This document shows positions 25,457 to 33,939 of a stretch of 64,000 nucleotides of DNA, one piece after another. Below the pieces are notes generated by a model. That model saw only the letters and a program-made list of their open reading frames with translations. It had not been told where the DNA came from and did not search any database. The stretch is from DASXRC01 sp036506495 (GTDB lineage Bacteria > Actinomycetota > Actinomycetes > Mycobacteriales > Micromonosporaceae): contig DASXRQ010000147.1 of NCBI GenBank assembly GCA_036506495.1, forward strand, positions 8,584 through 72,583. Direction: 5' to 3'. The stretch's first letter is position 1, and each line of letters begins with the position of its first letter. A program made the translations under genes and the position numbers.

Positions 25457-26233
25457 ATGGCTGCCGAGCAATCGGGACCCGACGATTCCGGGTGCCCAGG
25501 CCCGACCCGTCGCCTGCTCGTCGCGGTGTTGGCCGGGATCGCTGCGGTGCTTATCGCGCCCGCGCCGGCCGACGCTGACCGGGTCACCCCACGACGCTCG
25601 GCCGGCGTCACGTCCGACTGGGGCCACCGGCCGCGTACGCCGTACCCCGCCCGGCCGACGGGCGTACCAGGGCTGGTGCGTCCGCCGGTCGCCGTGCCCA
25701 CGCCCACGCCGGGGCCGCCGTCGCAGGGACCAGAGCCCACTCCGAAGCCCAGACCGTCGCCGGACGACCCGCCGTCGGCGAAACCGCCGGGGTCGCACCC
25801 GCCGGACGCCGTCTCGCCGAGGCCCTCACACACGACCAAGCCGTCGCACACCGCGAAGCCGTCGGATGCGACGGGGTCCGAGCCGAGGGCGGCCGAGCAC
25901 CGACACAAGCCGGTCCACGCGGGCCGGGACGCGGTAGCCGGCGAGGCCGTCGAGGCGCCCTCCGAGCCGGCGGTGGACGCGCCGACATGGCCGACCGCGG
26001 CCGCGGCGCCCGCGCCCACCACGCCGCGTACGTCGCCCGCCTATCGCGCTGACGGGTTGCCCGCCGACCAGGCGACGCCCGGCCCGGGCCGGGCCGCGTC
26101 GGACCAGTTGGTGGGCCGGGAGTCCGGTCTCGGCGATGACCTTCATCGATCAATGATCTACTCCGGCGTGATCGGGCTCGCCCTCGCCTTCATCGGCATG
26201 GCGATGGTGGCCTGGCGTCGCCGTCTCTGGTGA
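25457..26233 (+). CDS. Secreted Pro/Thr-rich surface protein with C-terminal membrane anchor
   Basis: 258 residues from the ATG at 25457. A signal peptide (RRLLVAVLAGIAAVLIAPAP, ending ADA) precedes about 150 residues of low-complexity Pro, Ser, Thr and Lys sequence, including SHTTKPSHTAKPSDAT. A C-terminal hydrophobic segment (IYSGVIGLALAFIGMAMVAW) and RRRLW tail follow. That layout is that of a wall-spanning surface protein. No LPxTG-like sorting motif is evident before the helix, so it is not an obvious substrate of the class E sortase. Function unknown. Confidence 0.65.
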   Translation: MAAEQSGPDDSGCPGPTRRLLVAVLAGIAAVLIAPAPADADRVTPRRSAGVTSDWGHRPRTPYPARPTGVPGLVRPPVAVPTPTPGPPSQGPEPTPKPRPSPDDPPSAKPPGSHPPDAVSPRPSHTTKPSHTAKPSDATGSEPRAAEHRHKPVHAGRDAVAGEAVEAPSEPAVDAPTWPTAAAAPAPTTPRTSPAYRADGLPADQATPGPGRAASDQLVGRESGLGDDLHRSMIYSGVIGLALAFIGMAMVAWRRRLW

Positions 26234-26250
26234 GCGTCGCGCTGCGTCGG

Positions 26251-27204
26251 TCAATCGCCCTGGCCGGTCGACGCCGACTGGTTGTCCGCGGCTGGGGTCG
26301 TTGGCGGGGCTGTGGTCGGCGGGGCGGTGGCAACGATCAATATGATCTGCGTACCCGGAGGCACGCTGTCGCCCGCCGCCGGTTCGGTCTCGATCACTCG
26401 GCCCGCGCGCACGGTGTCGCTCTGTCGGGTCTGCGTCCGCGCCTGCAGCTGTAGATCGTCCAGGATCGCGCGGGCGGTGGCCTCGTCGAGGCCGGCGAGC
26501 TGTGGCACGACAACCGACACCGCGGCGGTGGTCTTCGACGGGGTTGGGCGGGCCGGCGTCGTCGTGGGGACCGATGAGGTCGCCGCGGACGTCGGCGCGA
26601 CCGGCGCCGACGTGGCGGGCGTGGCCGGGGTGGCCGGCCGGTCATTGGAGTTGCGCGCCGCCAGCCAGATGCCAAGGCCCAGGACGCCGAGCAGCAGCAG
26701 CGCGACCACGCCGATCACGATCGGCAGCCACCAGTGGCCGTCCTCGCCCAGGTCACGTCCTTCCCAATCGGCGGGCGTCCCCTCCCGTACGCCGCCGGGC
26801 GGCACCCCCGCCCGACCGGACCAGCTCGCTTGTGCCGGCCGGAGCACCGCGGTCTGGTCCCCCGGCGGCACCACCGCCGTCTCGTCGCCGCGCGAAAAGG
26901 CGGTCGTCTCGTCGCCGCGCGGAAAGGCGGCCGTCTCGTCACCACCCCGGGATCCCGGAGCCATGCCCGCGCCCGGGAATGCCGCCGTCTCGTCGGGGGC
27001 CGGCCCGCCCGCCCCAGCCTCGCCCGACGCCCGCCCCGGTTCGGACTCATCCACCTCGGCGAACGGGTCGAACTCGCTCGTCTCGTCGAGGATGGGCTGC
27101 TGGTCGGCGCTTGGCCGGGTGTCGTCCGCGGGTCCCTCACCCGGGACCCCGGCCGCTTCACCGCGGTCCGGCGCGCCGTCGCGCGGCTGCTCGTCGTCCG
27201 CCAT
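26251..27204 (-). CDS. Single-PASTA membrane protein with repeated DETxAF motifs
   Basis: 317 residues from the ATG at 27204 after GAGAGG. The acidic cytoplasmic N-terminus contains six DET/DQT motifs (residues 40, 71, 89, 98, 107, 116), four of them in near-perfect tandem such as GDETAAFPRG and GDETTAFSRG. A membrane helix (LPIVIGVVALLLLGVLGLGIW), a Thr/Pro linker and one PASTA domain (VVPQLAGLDEATARAILDDL to PGTQIILIV) follow. The PASTA domain should face the wall and bind muropeptides or lipid II. It has no kinase domain. The Thr repeats look like phospho-acceptors for PknA/PknB and docking sites for FHA proteins, which is inference. Confidence 0.75.
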   Translation of the reverse strand: MADDEQPRDGAPDRGEAAGVPGEGPADDTRPSADQQPILDETSEFDPFAEVDESEPGRASGEAGAGGPAPDETAAFPGAGMAPGSRGGDETAAFPRGDETTAFSRGDETAVVPPGDQTAVLRPAQASWSGRAGVPPGGVREGTPADWEGRDLGEDGHWWLPIVIGVVALLLLGVLGLGIWLAARNSNDRPATPATPATSAPVAPTSAATSSVPTTTPARPTPSKTTAAVSVVVPQLAGLDEATARAILDDLQLQARTQTRQSDTVRAGRVIETEPAAGDSVPPGTQIILIVATAPPTTAPPTTPAADNQSASTGQGD

Positions 27205-27382
27205 GCCCGTCCTCTCCCGGCGCCGGCCCACGGCCGGCCCCGGTGATCCAACTTAGCCCGCCGGGTCGCGGGGAGTCGGCCCGGCCCCGGCGAGGACGGA
27301 TCGCGCGCAGCGATGCGATAGCCCCTGATCGCGCGTCGCGAGCGGCTCGCCGCCGCCACCGGTGACCGCTACGCTCCCCGGC

Positions 27383-28528
27383 ATGGCCGTACGAGGCTGG
27401 GGAGGGCCGATCGCGATGGCGGTCGGCGGCGCGGCCGGAGCGGGCGCCGCGCAGCTGGGGTTGGGCTACGGGCTGGGAATCATCGCCTGGCTGCCGGCCT
27501 CGAACGGGGCGAGCGAGCCCGCTTGGAAGGCGGGCCTGGCGTGGGCGACGTGGATCGCCGCGACCTCAACCATCGCCGGCGCCCTGCTGGCCGATCGGAG
27601 CGCGAGCACCTCGACGCGGGTCGCCACGGTGGACCGCGGCGGCGCGAGCTCGGTCACGCTCTTACTCTGGCGGACCGCGCTCGCCCTCGCCGCCGCGGTT
27701 GGGGCGCTCGTGACGGTCGCGTTGGTCGCGGTGCCCGCCCGCGCCGTCGTGCGGACGGACACCTTCTCGCCGCAGACCATCGCCGCGGGGTACGCGGTGC
27801 TCGGTGTCGTCCTCGGCCTGCTCGTGGCGATCGCCGCCATTGCCGCCCGCGCCATCGCCGCCAACCTCATCGCCGCCGGGGCCTGGCTCTGGACACTGGC
27901 CATCGTGGACGTCATCGACGGCGTCGCCGGCGGCCGCGGCCTCCCGAGCGCGCAACTCGGCGTTTGGCACTTCACCGGCGGCGATGGCGGGTATTTCCGG
28001 CACATCTACCTGCCCGGAGCCGCGCTTAGCCTCGGCGCGGCACTCGTCATCGGGTGCCTCGCCGCGGTGCCGGCCGCCCGCCGCGGGGACAACCGGGTCG
28101 GCGTGGCGGTCTCCGGCGCGATGGGGCCCCTGCTCGTGGCCTCGGCGTACTTCCTGGCTGCGCCGGGTCTGGTCGAGCCGGTCGCGGAGCAGCTGTCGGC
28201 GTACCTCGTGGCACCGTACGCGGTGATGGCCGGCCTGGCCGGCTCGGTGCTCGCCTCCGCGCTGCCCGTCACCGCGCACCCCGGGTTGGGCCCGACGAGG
28301 GTTCCCGAGCCGGACGCGACCGCGACCGATGAGCCCGCGGGCGCGCACCCTGCCGGTGCGGTGCGTGACGACGGCGCCCGAAGCGCGGCCGGCTGGGAGG
28401 GCATGCTGGCGCCGGAGCCGGCGATCGCGCGGGGCAGTGCGGTGGTGCCGTCGCCTCGATCGGCCCAACCGTCCGGCGCGGGCGCGGGCCGATGGGGCCG
28501 CCTGGTCCGGCGAGTGAGCGGGGGCTGA
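27383..28528 (+). CDS. Multi-pass membrane protein, unknown function
   Basis: About 381 residues from the ATG at 27383. A TACGCT box 7 nt upstream suggests a leaderless transcript. Around seven to eight hydrophobic segments fill residues 5-290 (for example GYAVLGVVLGLLVAIAAIAA and LSLGAALVIGCLAAVPAA). A hydrophilic Ala/Pro/Arg-rich tail of about 95 residues ends in RWGRLVRRVSGG. I recall similar proteins annotated as hypothetical in Micromonosporaceae. It diverges from the PASTA protein gene. Nothing in the sequence shows a transport or catalytic motif. Confidence 0.65.
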   Translation: MAVRGWGGPIAMAVGGAAGAGAAQLGLGYGLGIIAWLPASNGASEPAWKAGLAWATWIAATSTIAGALLADRSASTSTRVATVDRGGASSVTLLLWRTALALAAAVGALVTVALVAVPARAVVRTDTFSPQTIAAGYAVLGVVLGLLVAIAAIAARAIAANLIAAGAWLWTLAIVDVIDGVAGGRGLPSAQLGVWHFTGGDGGYFRHIYLPGAALSLGAALVIGCLAAVPAARRGDNRVGVAVSGAMGPLLVASAYFLAAPGLVEPVAEQLSAYLVAPYAVMAGLAGSVLASALPVTAHPGLGPTRVPEPDATATDEPAGAHPAGAVRDDGARSAAGWEGMLAPEPAIARGSAVVPSPRSAQPSGAGAGRWGRLVRRVSGG

Positions 28529-28552
28529 CCGACGTCGGCGCCGGGCCGGGGC

Positions 28553-29770
28553 TCACGCTCCGGGCCGCACCACCACGAGCCCGTCGGCCGCGCCACCGCG
28601 CCCGAGGACGTATCCCGCGATCCGGTCGTACGCCGCCTGATAGATCCGAAGCGTGGCCGGCGGTATGGCGGCGCTCCCCAGCGCGGACGGCAGGTTGACG
28701 AGCCGGATGGCCGGACCGATCTGGGTCCAGGTCGGGATCGCCTCAGCCCTGGTGACCCGCCACCGGCCCGGCGCGTACTCCGAGAACGTCATCCTGGCCA
28801 TCACGCCCTCGCGGTTGTCGTTGACCGGCTCCGCGTGCCGGGCCAGCTCGTTGCCCATGCCGTACACGACCCACTTCGCGCCGAACCGCTCGAACGGCTG
28901 CACCACGTGGGCGTGGTGACCCAGGATGAGGTCGATGTCCGGCGAGGCGATGAGGCGGGCCGCCCAGGAGCGCTGGTTGGCGTCCGGGGCGTGCTCGTAC
29001 TCCGTGCCCCAGTGCAGGCTCAACACCACGATCTGCGCGCCGGCCGCGCGCAACCGGTGTGCGGCCGCCGTTATCTTCGCCACGTCGACGACGTTCACCA
29101 GCCAGTCCTCGCCGGGCGGTGGACGCAGCCCGTTGAGGTGTGCGGTATAGGCGAGGTGGCCGACGCGTACGCCGCCCACGTCGTACAGGACCGGGGTCGC
29201 GGCGTCCCGGGCGCTCCGCGCGCTGCCCGTGTGGCCGAGTCCCGCCGCGTCGAGGGCCGCCATGGTCCGGCGTACGCCCCCCTCGCCCTGGTCGATCGTG
29301 TGGTTCGACGCGGTCGAGCAGGCGTCGAAGCCGGCCCGCTTCACGCCGTCGAGCACCTGCGGCGGCACGCTGAACCTCGGGTAGCCCAGGAACGGCCCGC
29401 CCGCGGCGGCCAGCGGGGTTTCGAGGTGACAGATCGCCAGGTCGGCGTCGGCGATCGCGGCCCGGACGCCGGCGAACATCGGAAAGAAGTCGAACCCCGC
29501 TCGGCCGGCCGCTCGGGCATCTGCGCGCGCCTGCTCCCAGACCTGCGGGTGCACGAGGACATCGCCGGCACCGAGGATGGTGACGGTACGCGGTACGGCC
29601 GCGGCGGCACTGGGGCTCGCGACGGCGCTCGCACCGGTGGCGGGACTCGGTCCCACCCAGCGCGCGTCCCGGACGGAACCGGCCGTGCATCCGCTGGCGA
29701 ACGCGACCAGCGCGGCGCCGGCCGCCATTGCGCGCAGCCAAAATCGCCGCGCCCCGCTCCGGTCACGCAC
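28553..29770 (-). CDS. CapA-family (metallophosphatase-fold) lipoprotein
   Basis: About 405 residues from the GTG at 29770, placed 6 nt after a TACCCT box (leaderless). A signal peptide ends in a lipobox-like FASGC. The PGA_cap domain shows AGDVLVHPQVW, DLAICHLETPL, STASNHTIDQGEGG, VVLSLHWGTEYEH and ILGHHAHVVQPFE, all conserved metal or substrate residues of CapA-like proteins. The family is tied to poly-gamma-glutamate capsule formation in Bacillus, but most actinobacterial members are uncharacterised. No capB or capC gene is present. It converges with the membrane protein gene. Confidence 0.85.
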   Translation of the reverse strand: MRDRSGARRFWLRAMAAGAALVAFASGCTAGSVRDARWVGPSPATGASAVASPSAAAAVPRTVTILGAGDVLVHPQVWEQARADARAAGRAGFDFFPMFAGVRAAIADADLAICHLETPLAAAGGPFLGYPRFSVPPQVLDGVKRAGFDACSTASNHTIDQGEGGVRRTMAALDAAGLGHTGSARSARDAATPVLYDVGGVRVGHLAYTAHLNGLRPPPGEDWLVNVVDVAKITAAAHRLRAAGAQIVVLSLHWGTEYEHAPDANQRSWAARLIASPDIDLILGHHAHVVQPFERFGAKWVVYGMGNELARHAEPVNDNREGVMARMTFSEYAPGRWRVTRAEAIPTWTQIGPAIRLVNLPSALGSAAIPPATLRIYQAAYDRIAGYVLGRGGAADGLVVVRPGA

Positions 29771-29806
29771 CGGCAAAGGGTACGCCGACCGGCCCGCCTG
29801 CCGGCG

Positions 29807-31285
29807 TCACTCCACGGGCCACGTGTGCACGGGTTCGTTCGCGCGCTGGTGTTCCGCGTACCGCAGCACCATGTCCCGGAGCGCTCCGCAGCGGTCGAGA
29901 TTGCGTTCCCGTTCGGCCGCGGCCACGGCGTCGACCTGCCAGACCGCGCCGTTGCGCCTGGTGGCGCAGCGCCGCTCGATGATGCCGAGCAGGCGGTCGC
30001 GAAGCGCCGGGTCGACGTCGAATCGGTCCAACCCGTCGTACGCCTTCGGCAGCAACCGCTCGAGGACCAGGTCCGTCACGTGGATCTCGCCCAGGCGCGG
30101 CCAGTACACGGTCCCGCCGATCCCACCTCTCGCGGCCGCGTGGAAGTTCTCCTCCGCCGAGCTGAAGGTCAGCTGGCTCCAGATCGGGCGGTCCGCCTCG
30201 GCCAGCTCACGGGTCAGTCCGAAGTAGAACGCCGCGTTCGCGAGCATGTCCACGACCGTGGGCCCGGCGGGCAGCACCCGGTTCTCCACGCGCAGGTGGG
30301 GGCGGCCGTTCATGATGTCGTACACCGGCCGGTTCCACCGGTAGATCGTGCCGTTGTGCAGCCGGAGTTCGGCCAGGCGCGGTACGCCGCCGGCGCGTAG
30401 CACCTCGACGGGGTCCTCGTCGGTGCAGATCGGCAACAACGGCGGGAAGTATCGGACGTTCTCCTCGAAGAGGTCGAAGATCGAGGTGATCCATCGCTCG
30501 CCGAACCACACCCGTGGGCGTACGCCCTGGGCCTTGAGCTCCTCCGGCCGGCTGTCGGTGGACTGTTCGAACAGGGCGATACGAGTCTCGGCCCACAGCC
30601 TGCGGCCGAACAGGAACGGCGAGTTGGCGCCGATCGCGAGCTGGACACCGGCGATGGCCTGTGCGGCGTTCCAATGGTTGGCGAACGTGTCGGGCGCCAC
30701 CTGAAGGTGGAACTGGACGCTCGTGCCCGCCGCCTCCGGCGCGATGGAGTCGTTGTACATCTGCAGCCGTTCGACGCCGCGGATGTCGAGGCCGATGTCC
30801 TCACCGCGGGCGGCCACGATCTGCTCGTTGAGCAGGTGGTACCGATCGTTGCTCGAGACGTTGCCCATGACGGCGTGGCCGGGGGTGAGTGTCGGAAGTA
30901 TGCCGATCAGCAGGATCGTGCAATCCGCCTTGCGGGCGCGCTCGTCCGCCCGCCCGATGCTCGCCAGCAGGTCGCGCTCGTAGTCGGCGAAGCCCATGCC
31001 GTCGATCAGCCGTGGCCGTGCGTTGAGCTCGAGGTTGAACTGACCAAGCTCGGTCTGGAAGGTCGGATCGGCCAGGTTGGCCAGGATCTCCGCGTTGCGC
31101 ATCGCCGGTTCGGCGTCGAAGTCCACCAGGTCGAGTTCGATCTCCAGCCCGGTGGTCGGCCGATCGGCGTCGAACCCGAAGTCGTCGAGCATGAGCGCAA
31201 AGACGTCCAGGCAACGGCGCACCTTGTGCCGGTAACGCGCCTGATCCTCCCGGGAGAACGCGGCCGGCGTGACGTCCTTCCCCAT
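29807..31285 (-). CDS. Glutamate-cysteine ligase-like carboxylate-amine ligase (GCS2 family)
   Basis: 492 residues, ATG start after AGGAGGG. Landmarks include GLEIELDLVD, FQTELGQFNLELNARP, SVQFHLQVAP, GANSPFLFGR, LRLHNGTIYRWNRPVYD and HLRVENRVLPAGPTVVD, as in the COG2170 group. The family forms gamma-glutamyl or related amide bonds with ATP. In actinobacteria, where mycothiol replaces glutathione, the true substrate is unclear. It follows the yceI gene on the same strand but is separated by 297 bases with repeats and a hairpin, so it is probably transcribed separately. Confidence 0.82.
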   Translation of the reverse strand: MGKDVTPAAFSREDQARYRHKVRRCLDVFALMLDDFGFDADRPTTGLEIELDLVDFDAEPAMRNAEILANLADPTFQTELGQFNLELNARPRLIDGMGFADYERDLLASIGRADERARKADCTILLIGILPTLTPGHAVMGNVSSNDRYHLLNEQIVAARGEDIGLDIRGVERLQMYNDSIAPEAAGTSVQFHLQVAPDTFANHWNAAQAIAGVQLAIGANSPFLFGRRLWAETRIALFEQSTDSRPEELKAQGVRPRVWFGERWITSIFDLFEENVRYFPPLLPICTDEDPVEVLRAGGVPRLAELRLHNGTIYRWNRPVYDIMNGRPHLRVENRVLPAGPTVVDMLANAAFYFGLTRELAEADRPIWSQLTFSSAEENFHAAARGGIGGTVYWPRLGEIHVTDLVLERLLPKAYDGLDRFDVDPALRDRLLGIIERRCATRRNGAVWQVDAVAAAERERNLDRCGALRDMVLRYAEHQRANEPVHTWPVE

Positions 31286-31529
31286 CAGCCCTCCTGGCGC
31301 GAGGCGTGCTGTGGAACCTCCACGTTAGGAGCGTCGGCACGCCCAGGCTAGGGACAAAATGGCCATATGCCCAGCGCTGCGTGAGCGAATGTGCGCGCTA
31401 CGTTCAGGAGCTGAAGATCGCGACTTTGGCCCCAACTCCACCGGACTCAGGTGAAAGCGTCGACGGGGGGCCGCACGGAACCCGTGCGACGCCCCGTCCC
31501 GGGTGGTGATCCGCAGGTTTGGGGGGTGC

Positions 31530-31582
31530 ACGGGGGCCAAGCCCCCCGTGGGTCGGGAAGCGACGCCCCCCGTGGGTCGGGA
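31530..31582 (-). repeat. Hairpin and 17-bp direct repeat after yceI
   Basis: CCCCCCGTGGGTCGGGA occurs at 31542-31558 and 31566-31582, 7 bases apart. The inner sequence CACGGGGGC-CAA-GCCCCCCGTG can form a hairpin (one bulged C) directly behind the yceI stop. It is a likely terminator. The rest of 31286-31529 shows no gene. Confidence 0.55.
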
Positions 31583-32164
31583 TCAGGCCTGACGAATCGC
31601 CTCGGCCTCGATCTCGATCTTGACCTTGCGGCCGACCAGGACACCGCCGGTCTCCAGCGCCTGGTTCCAGCTGATGCCGAAGTCCTCACGGTCGATCTCG
31701 GCCGTCGCGGTGAAGGCGACGACCTCGGCGCCCCACGGATTGCGAGCGACGCCGCCGAACTCGACCGCGAGCTCTACCTCGCGGGTCACGCCCTTGATCG
31801 TCAGGTCGCCGACCACGGTGAAGGTGTCGTCGGACGCGTTGACCACGCGGGTGCTTCGGAAGCTCAGCGTGGGGTACTTCTCGGCCTCGAAGAAGTCGCC
31901 GGTCCGCAGATGGTTGTCCCGATCGGGCGAGCCGGTGTCGATGCTGGTCGCCTGCATGGTCGCGGTCACCCTGGACTCGAGCGGGTTCTCCGCCACGATG
32001 ATCTCGCCGGCGAACTCCTTGAACACGCCGCGAACCTTGCTCATGAGGTGGCGGACGACGAAGCCGACGCGGCTGTGCGCCACGTCGAGGCTGAAGGTGC
32101 CCGGTGTCGGAATCGTGGCGTCGTTCCAGTCACGCGTGGCGAGCTCGGTTGTGCTGCTGGTCAT
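31583..32164 (-). CDS. YceI-family lipocalin-like protein
   Basis: 193 residues from the ATG at 32164 after GGAGGG. YceI marks include GTFSLDVAHSRVGFVVRHLMSKVRG, FEAEKYPTLSFRST, FTVVGDLTIKGVTREVELAVEF and EDFGISWNQALETGGVLVG. YceI proteins bind isoprenoids or similar long lipids. This one lacks a signal peptide, as is common in actinobacteria, and is probably cytoplasmic. It is divergent from a marR gene with a palindrome between, so the MarR protein likely controls it. A much longer open frame in the same register upstream is antisense to other genes and rejected. Confidence 0.92.
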   Translation of the reverse strand: MTSSTTELATRDWNDATIPTPGTFSLDVAHSRVGFVVRHLMSKVRGVFKEFAGEIIVAENPLESRVTATMQATSIDTGSPDRDNHLRTGDFFEAEKYPTLSFRSTRVVNASDDTFTVVGDLTIKGVTREVELAVEFGGVARNPWGAEVVAFTATAEIDREDFGISWNQALETGGVLVGRKVKIEIEAEAIRQA

Positions 32165-32211
32165 GTGATGCCCTCCGGGGGTTCTTGCCGTCAGTCGCGC
32201 GGGTTGCACGA

Positions 32212-32225
32212 TGCTTGCGTAAGCA
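32212..32225. promoter_or_regulatory. Operator candidate between yceI and marR
   Basis: TGCTT-GCGT-AAGCA is a palindrome with 5-bp arms in the 111-bp divergent gap; the wider stretch TTGCGTAAGCAA fits the short palindromes bound by MarR proteins. It lies about 48 bases upstream of yceI and 51 bases upstream of marR. Confidence 0.55.
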
Positions 32226-32275
32226 ACTGTACGCAGAACAATATTCCGGGTGTCAAGTGCTGTTAGCATGGCGGT

Positions 32276-32749
32276 GTGACGAAGAACCTGTTCGACGACC
32301 CGCGCATCACCGCCGTGGGGCTCTTTGCGGAGGCGTTCACCGGGCTGAGCGCCCGGTTGGCGGTGCAGCTCGCCGAGCACGGTCTGTCCGGCGTCGAGTT
32401 CGAGGTGCTCATCCGCCTCGCCCGTTCCCCCGAGCAACAGCTGCGCATGACCGACCTGGCCGCCCAGACCTCGCTCTCGACGAGCGGCGTCACGCGCGTG
32501 GTCGACCGGATGGAGCGCGACGGCCTCGTCGGCCGCGCGGCCTGCCCGACGGACCGGCGCAGCTGGTACGCGGTGATCACGAAGCCCGGCCTGGGCAGGC
32601 TGGAGGAGACTCTGCCCGGTCACCTCGAGCTGATCGAGGAGTGGTTCACCGGCCGGCTGCCGGGCAAGCAACTCGATGACGTGCTCGCCGGGCTGCGAGT
32701 CGTCCGCGACGCCGTTCGTCCGGGGGCGACCGCCGGCGCGACGCTCTGA
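32276..32749 (+). CDS. MarR-family transcriptional regulator
   Basis: 157 residues. A winged helix-turn-helix with EFEVLIRLARSPEQQLRMTDLA, TSLSTSGVTRVVDRMERDGLV and the wing DRRSWYAVITKPGLGRL is flanked by dimerisation helices at both ends. The GTG start lies 6 nt after a TAGCAT box, which suggests a leaderless mRNA. It probably represses the divergent yceI gene and itself in response to a small ligand. The LLM oxidoreductase gene downstream has its own promoter box. Confidence 0.9.
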   Translation: MTKNLFDDPRITAVGLFAEAFTGLSARLAVQLAEHGLSGVEFEVLIRLARSPEQQLRMTDLAAQTSLSTSGVTRVVDRMERDGLVGRAACPTDRRSWYAVITKPGLGRLEETLPGHLELIEEWFTGRLPGKQLDDVLAGLRVVRDAVRPGATAGATL

Positions 32750-32794
32750 CCACCGCGCCAGGATCTGTCGGGCCGTCTCGCTACGGTCGCCGCC

Positions 32795-33628
32795 ATGAAG
32801 TACGGCTTCGTGATGCCCTACGGCGACGCCCGGCTCGCGGCCGACCTGGCGGCCGCGGCCGAGGACGGCGGATGGGACGGGTTCTTCGTCTGGGAAGCGA
32901 TCTGGGGGGTCGACGCCTGGGTGGCCTTGACCGCGGCCGCGATGACCACCAGCCGGATCAGGCTCGGCACCATGCTCACGCCGCTGCCCAGGCGCCAGCC
33001 GTGGGACGTGGCAAGCCAATCGGCGACGCTCGACAACCTCAGTGGGGGCCGGGTGAACCTCGCGGTCGGCCTCGGCGCGGTCGACGACCGCTGGTGGCTG
33101 TTCGAGAACGATCCAGGACGGCGCACCAGGGCAGAGCGGCTCGACGAGGGGCTGGCCGTGCTGACCGGCCTTTGGTCGGGCCGCCCGTTCGCATACGCCG
33201 GAAACCACTTCGCCGCGCGACCGACGACGTCGATGGTGCCGCCGCCGCCCGTGCAGGTTCCCCGGATCCCGATCTGGGTGGTCGGCGGCTGGCCGGCCCC
33301 GCGTTCCATGCGTCGGGCCGCGCGGTGGGACGGGTGGCTGCCGAACGTGCTGCAGCGGGGCGGCTCGCCGGCCGAGCTGACGCCGGAGACGCTGGCCACG
33401 GCGGCGGCGTGGATCCGGGACCGCCGCGCGGCGGACGGCCTGCCGATGGCAGGTTACGACATCGTCGTGGAGGGCAGCACGCCGGTGGATGATCGGGCCG
33501 CCGCCGCCCGGGTCGAGCCGTGGGCCGACGCCGGCGCGACCTGGTGGATCGAGGCCGACTGGTCCGTCGAACACGACCAGGTCCGGGCGTACGCCCTGCG
33601 GCGGCTCGCCGCCGGTCCACCACGATGA
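32795..33628 (+). CDS. LLM-class (luciferase-like) flavin or F420-dependent oxidoreductase
   Basis: 277 residues forming a TIM-barrel of the bacterial luciferase superfamily: KYGFVMPYGD, DGFFVWEAIWG, RIRLGTMLTPLPRRQPW, SGGRVNLAVGLGA, FAYAGNHFAA and PIWVVGGWPAPRSMRRAARW. The cofactor may be F420 (common in this phylum) or FMN. A TACGGT box 7 nt before the ATG suggests a leaderless transcript. The substrate cannot be told from sequence. A small hairpin follows the stop codon. Confidence 0.85.
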   Translation: MKYGFVMPYGDARLAADLAAAAEDGGWDGFFVWEAIWGVDAWVALTAAAMTTSRIRLGTMLTPLPRRQPWDVASQSATLDNLSGGRVNLAVGLGAVDDRWWLFENDPGRRTRAERLDEGLAVLTGLWSGRPFAYAGNHFAARPTTSMVPPPPVQVPRIPIWVVGGWPAPRSMRRAARWDGWLPNVLQRGGSPAELTPETLATAAAWIRDRRAADGLPMAGYDIVVEGSTPVDDRAAAARVEPWADAGATWWIEADWSVEHDQVRAYALRRLAAGPPR

Positions 33629-33631
33629 CGT

Positions 33632-33658
33632 CGTGCGGCTACGGTCCGTAGCCACACG
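33632..33658 (+). terminator. Hairpin after the LLM oxidoreductase gene
   Basis: CGTG-C-GGCTACG-GTC-CGTAGCC-A-CACG forms a stem of 7 plus 4 bp with one mismatch, 4 bases behind the stop. The region 33659-33939 up to the converging regulator gene holds no gene I can support. Confidence 0.5.
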
Positions 33659-33939
33659 GCGGCGACGACCGGCAGAATCGGCGGCAGAAATTCCACCGGC
33701 CGCGCGGTCATTAGCCGCGATCCGGGAAATCGGGGACCAGCGGCGAGCTAGCGTGCTGCGAGCGGGAGGCGTCTCGCGAACGGCGCGGCGGGTGGAGAGC
33801 AGCGGGGCATGCTGGGGGGCTCCGCACGCCGGCAGTGGGGGGCGCGTGTTGACAACCGGCGCCGCCGGCCGCAAGGCCGATGGGCGCCGGATGTCCACGC
33901 GGCGGGGCGCGGCGCCTCCCGGCATGCGCGCCCCGACGT

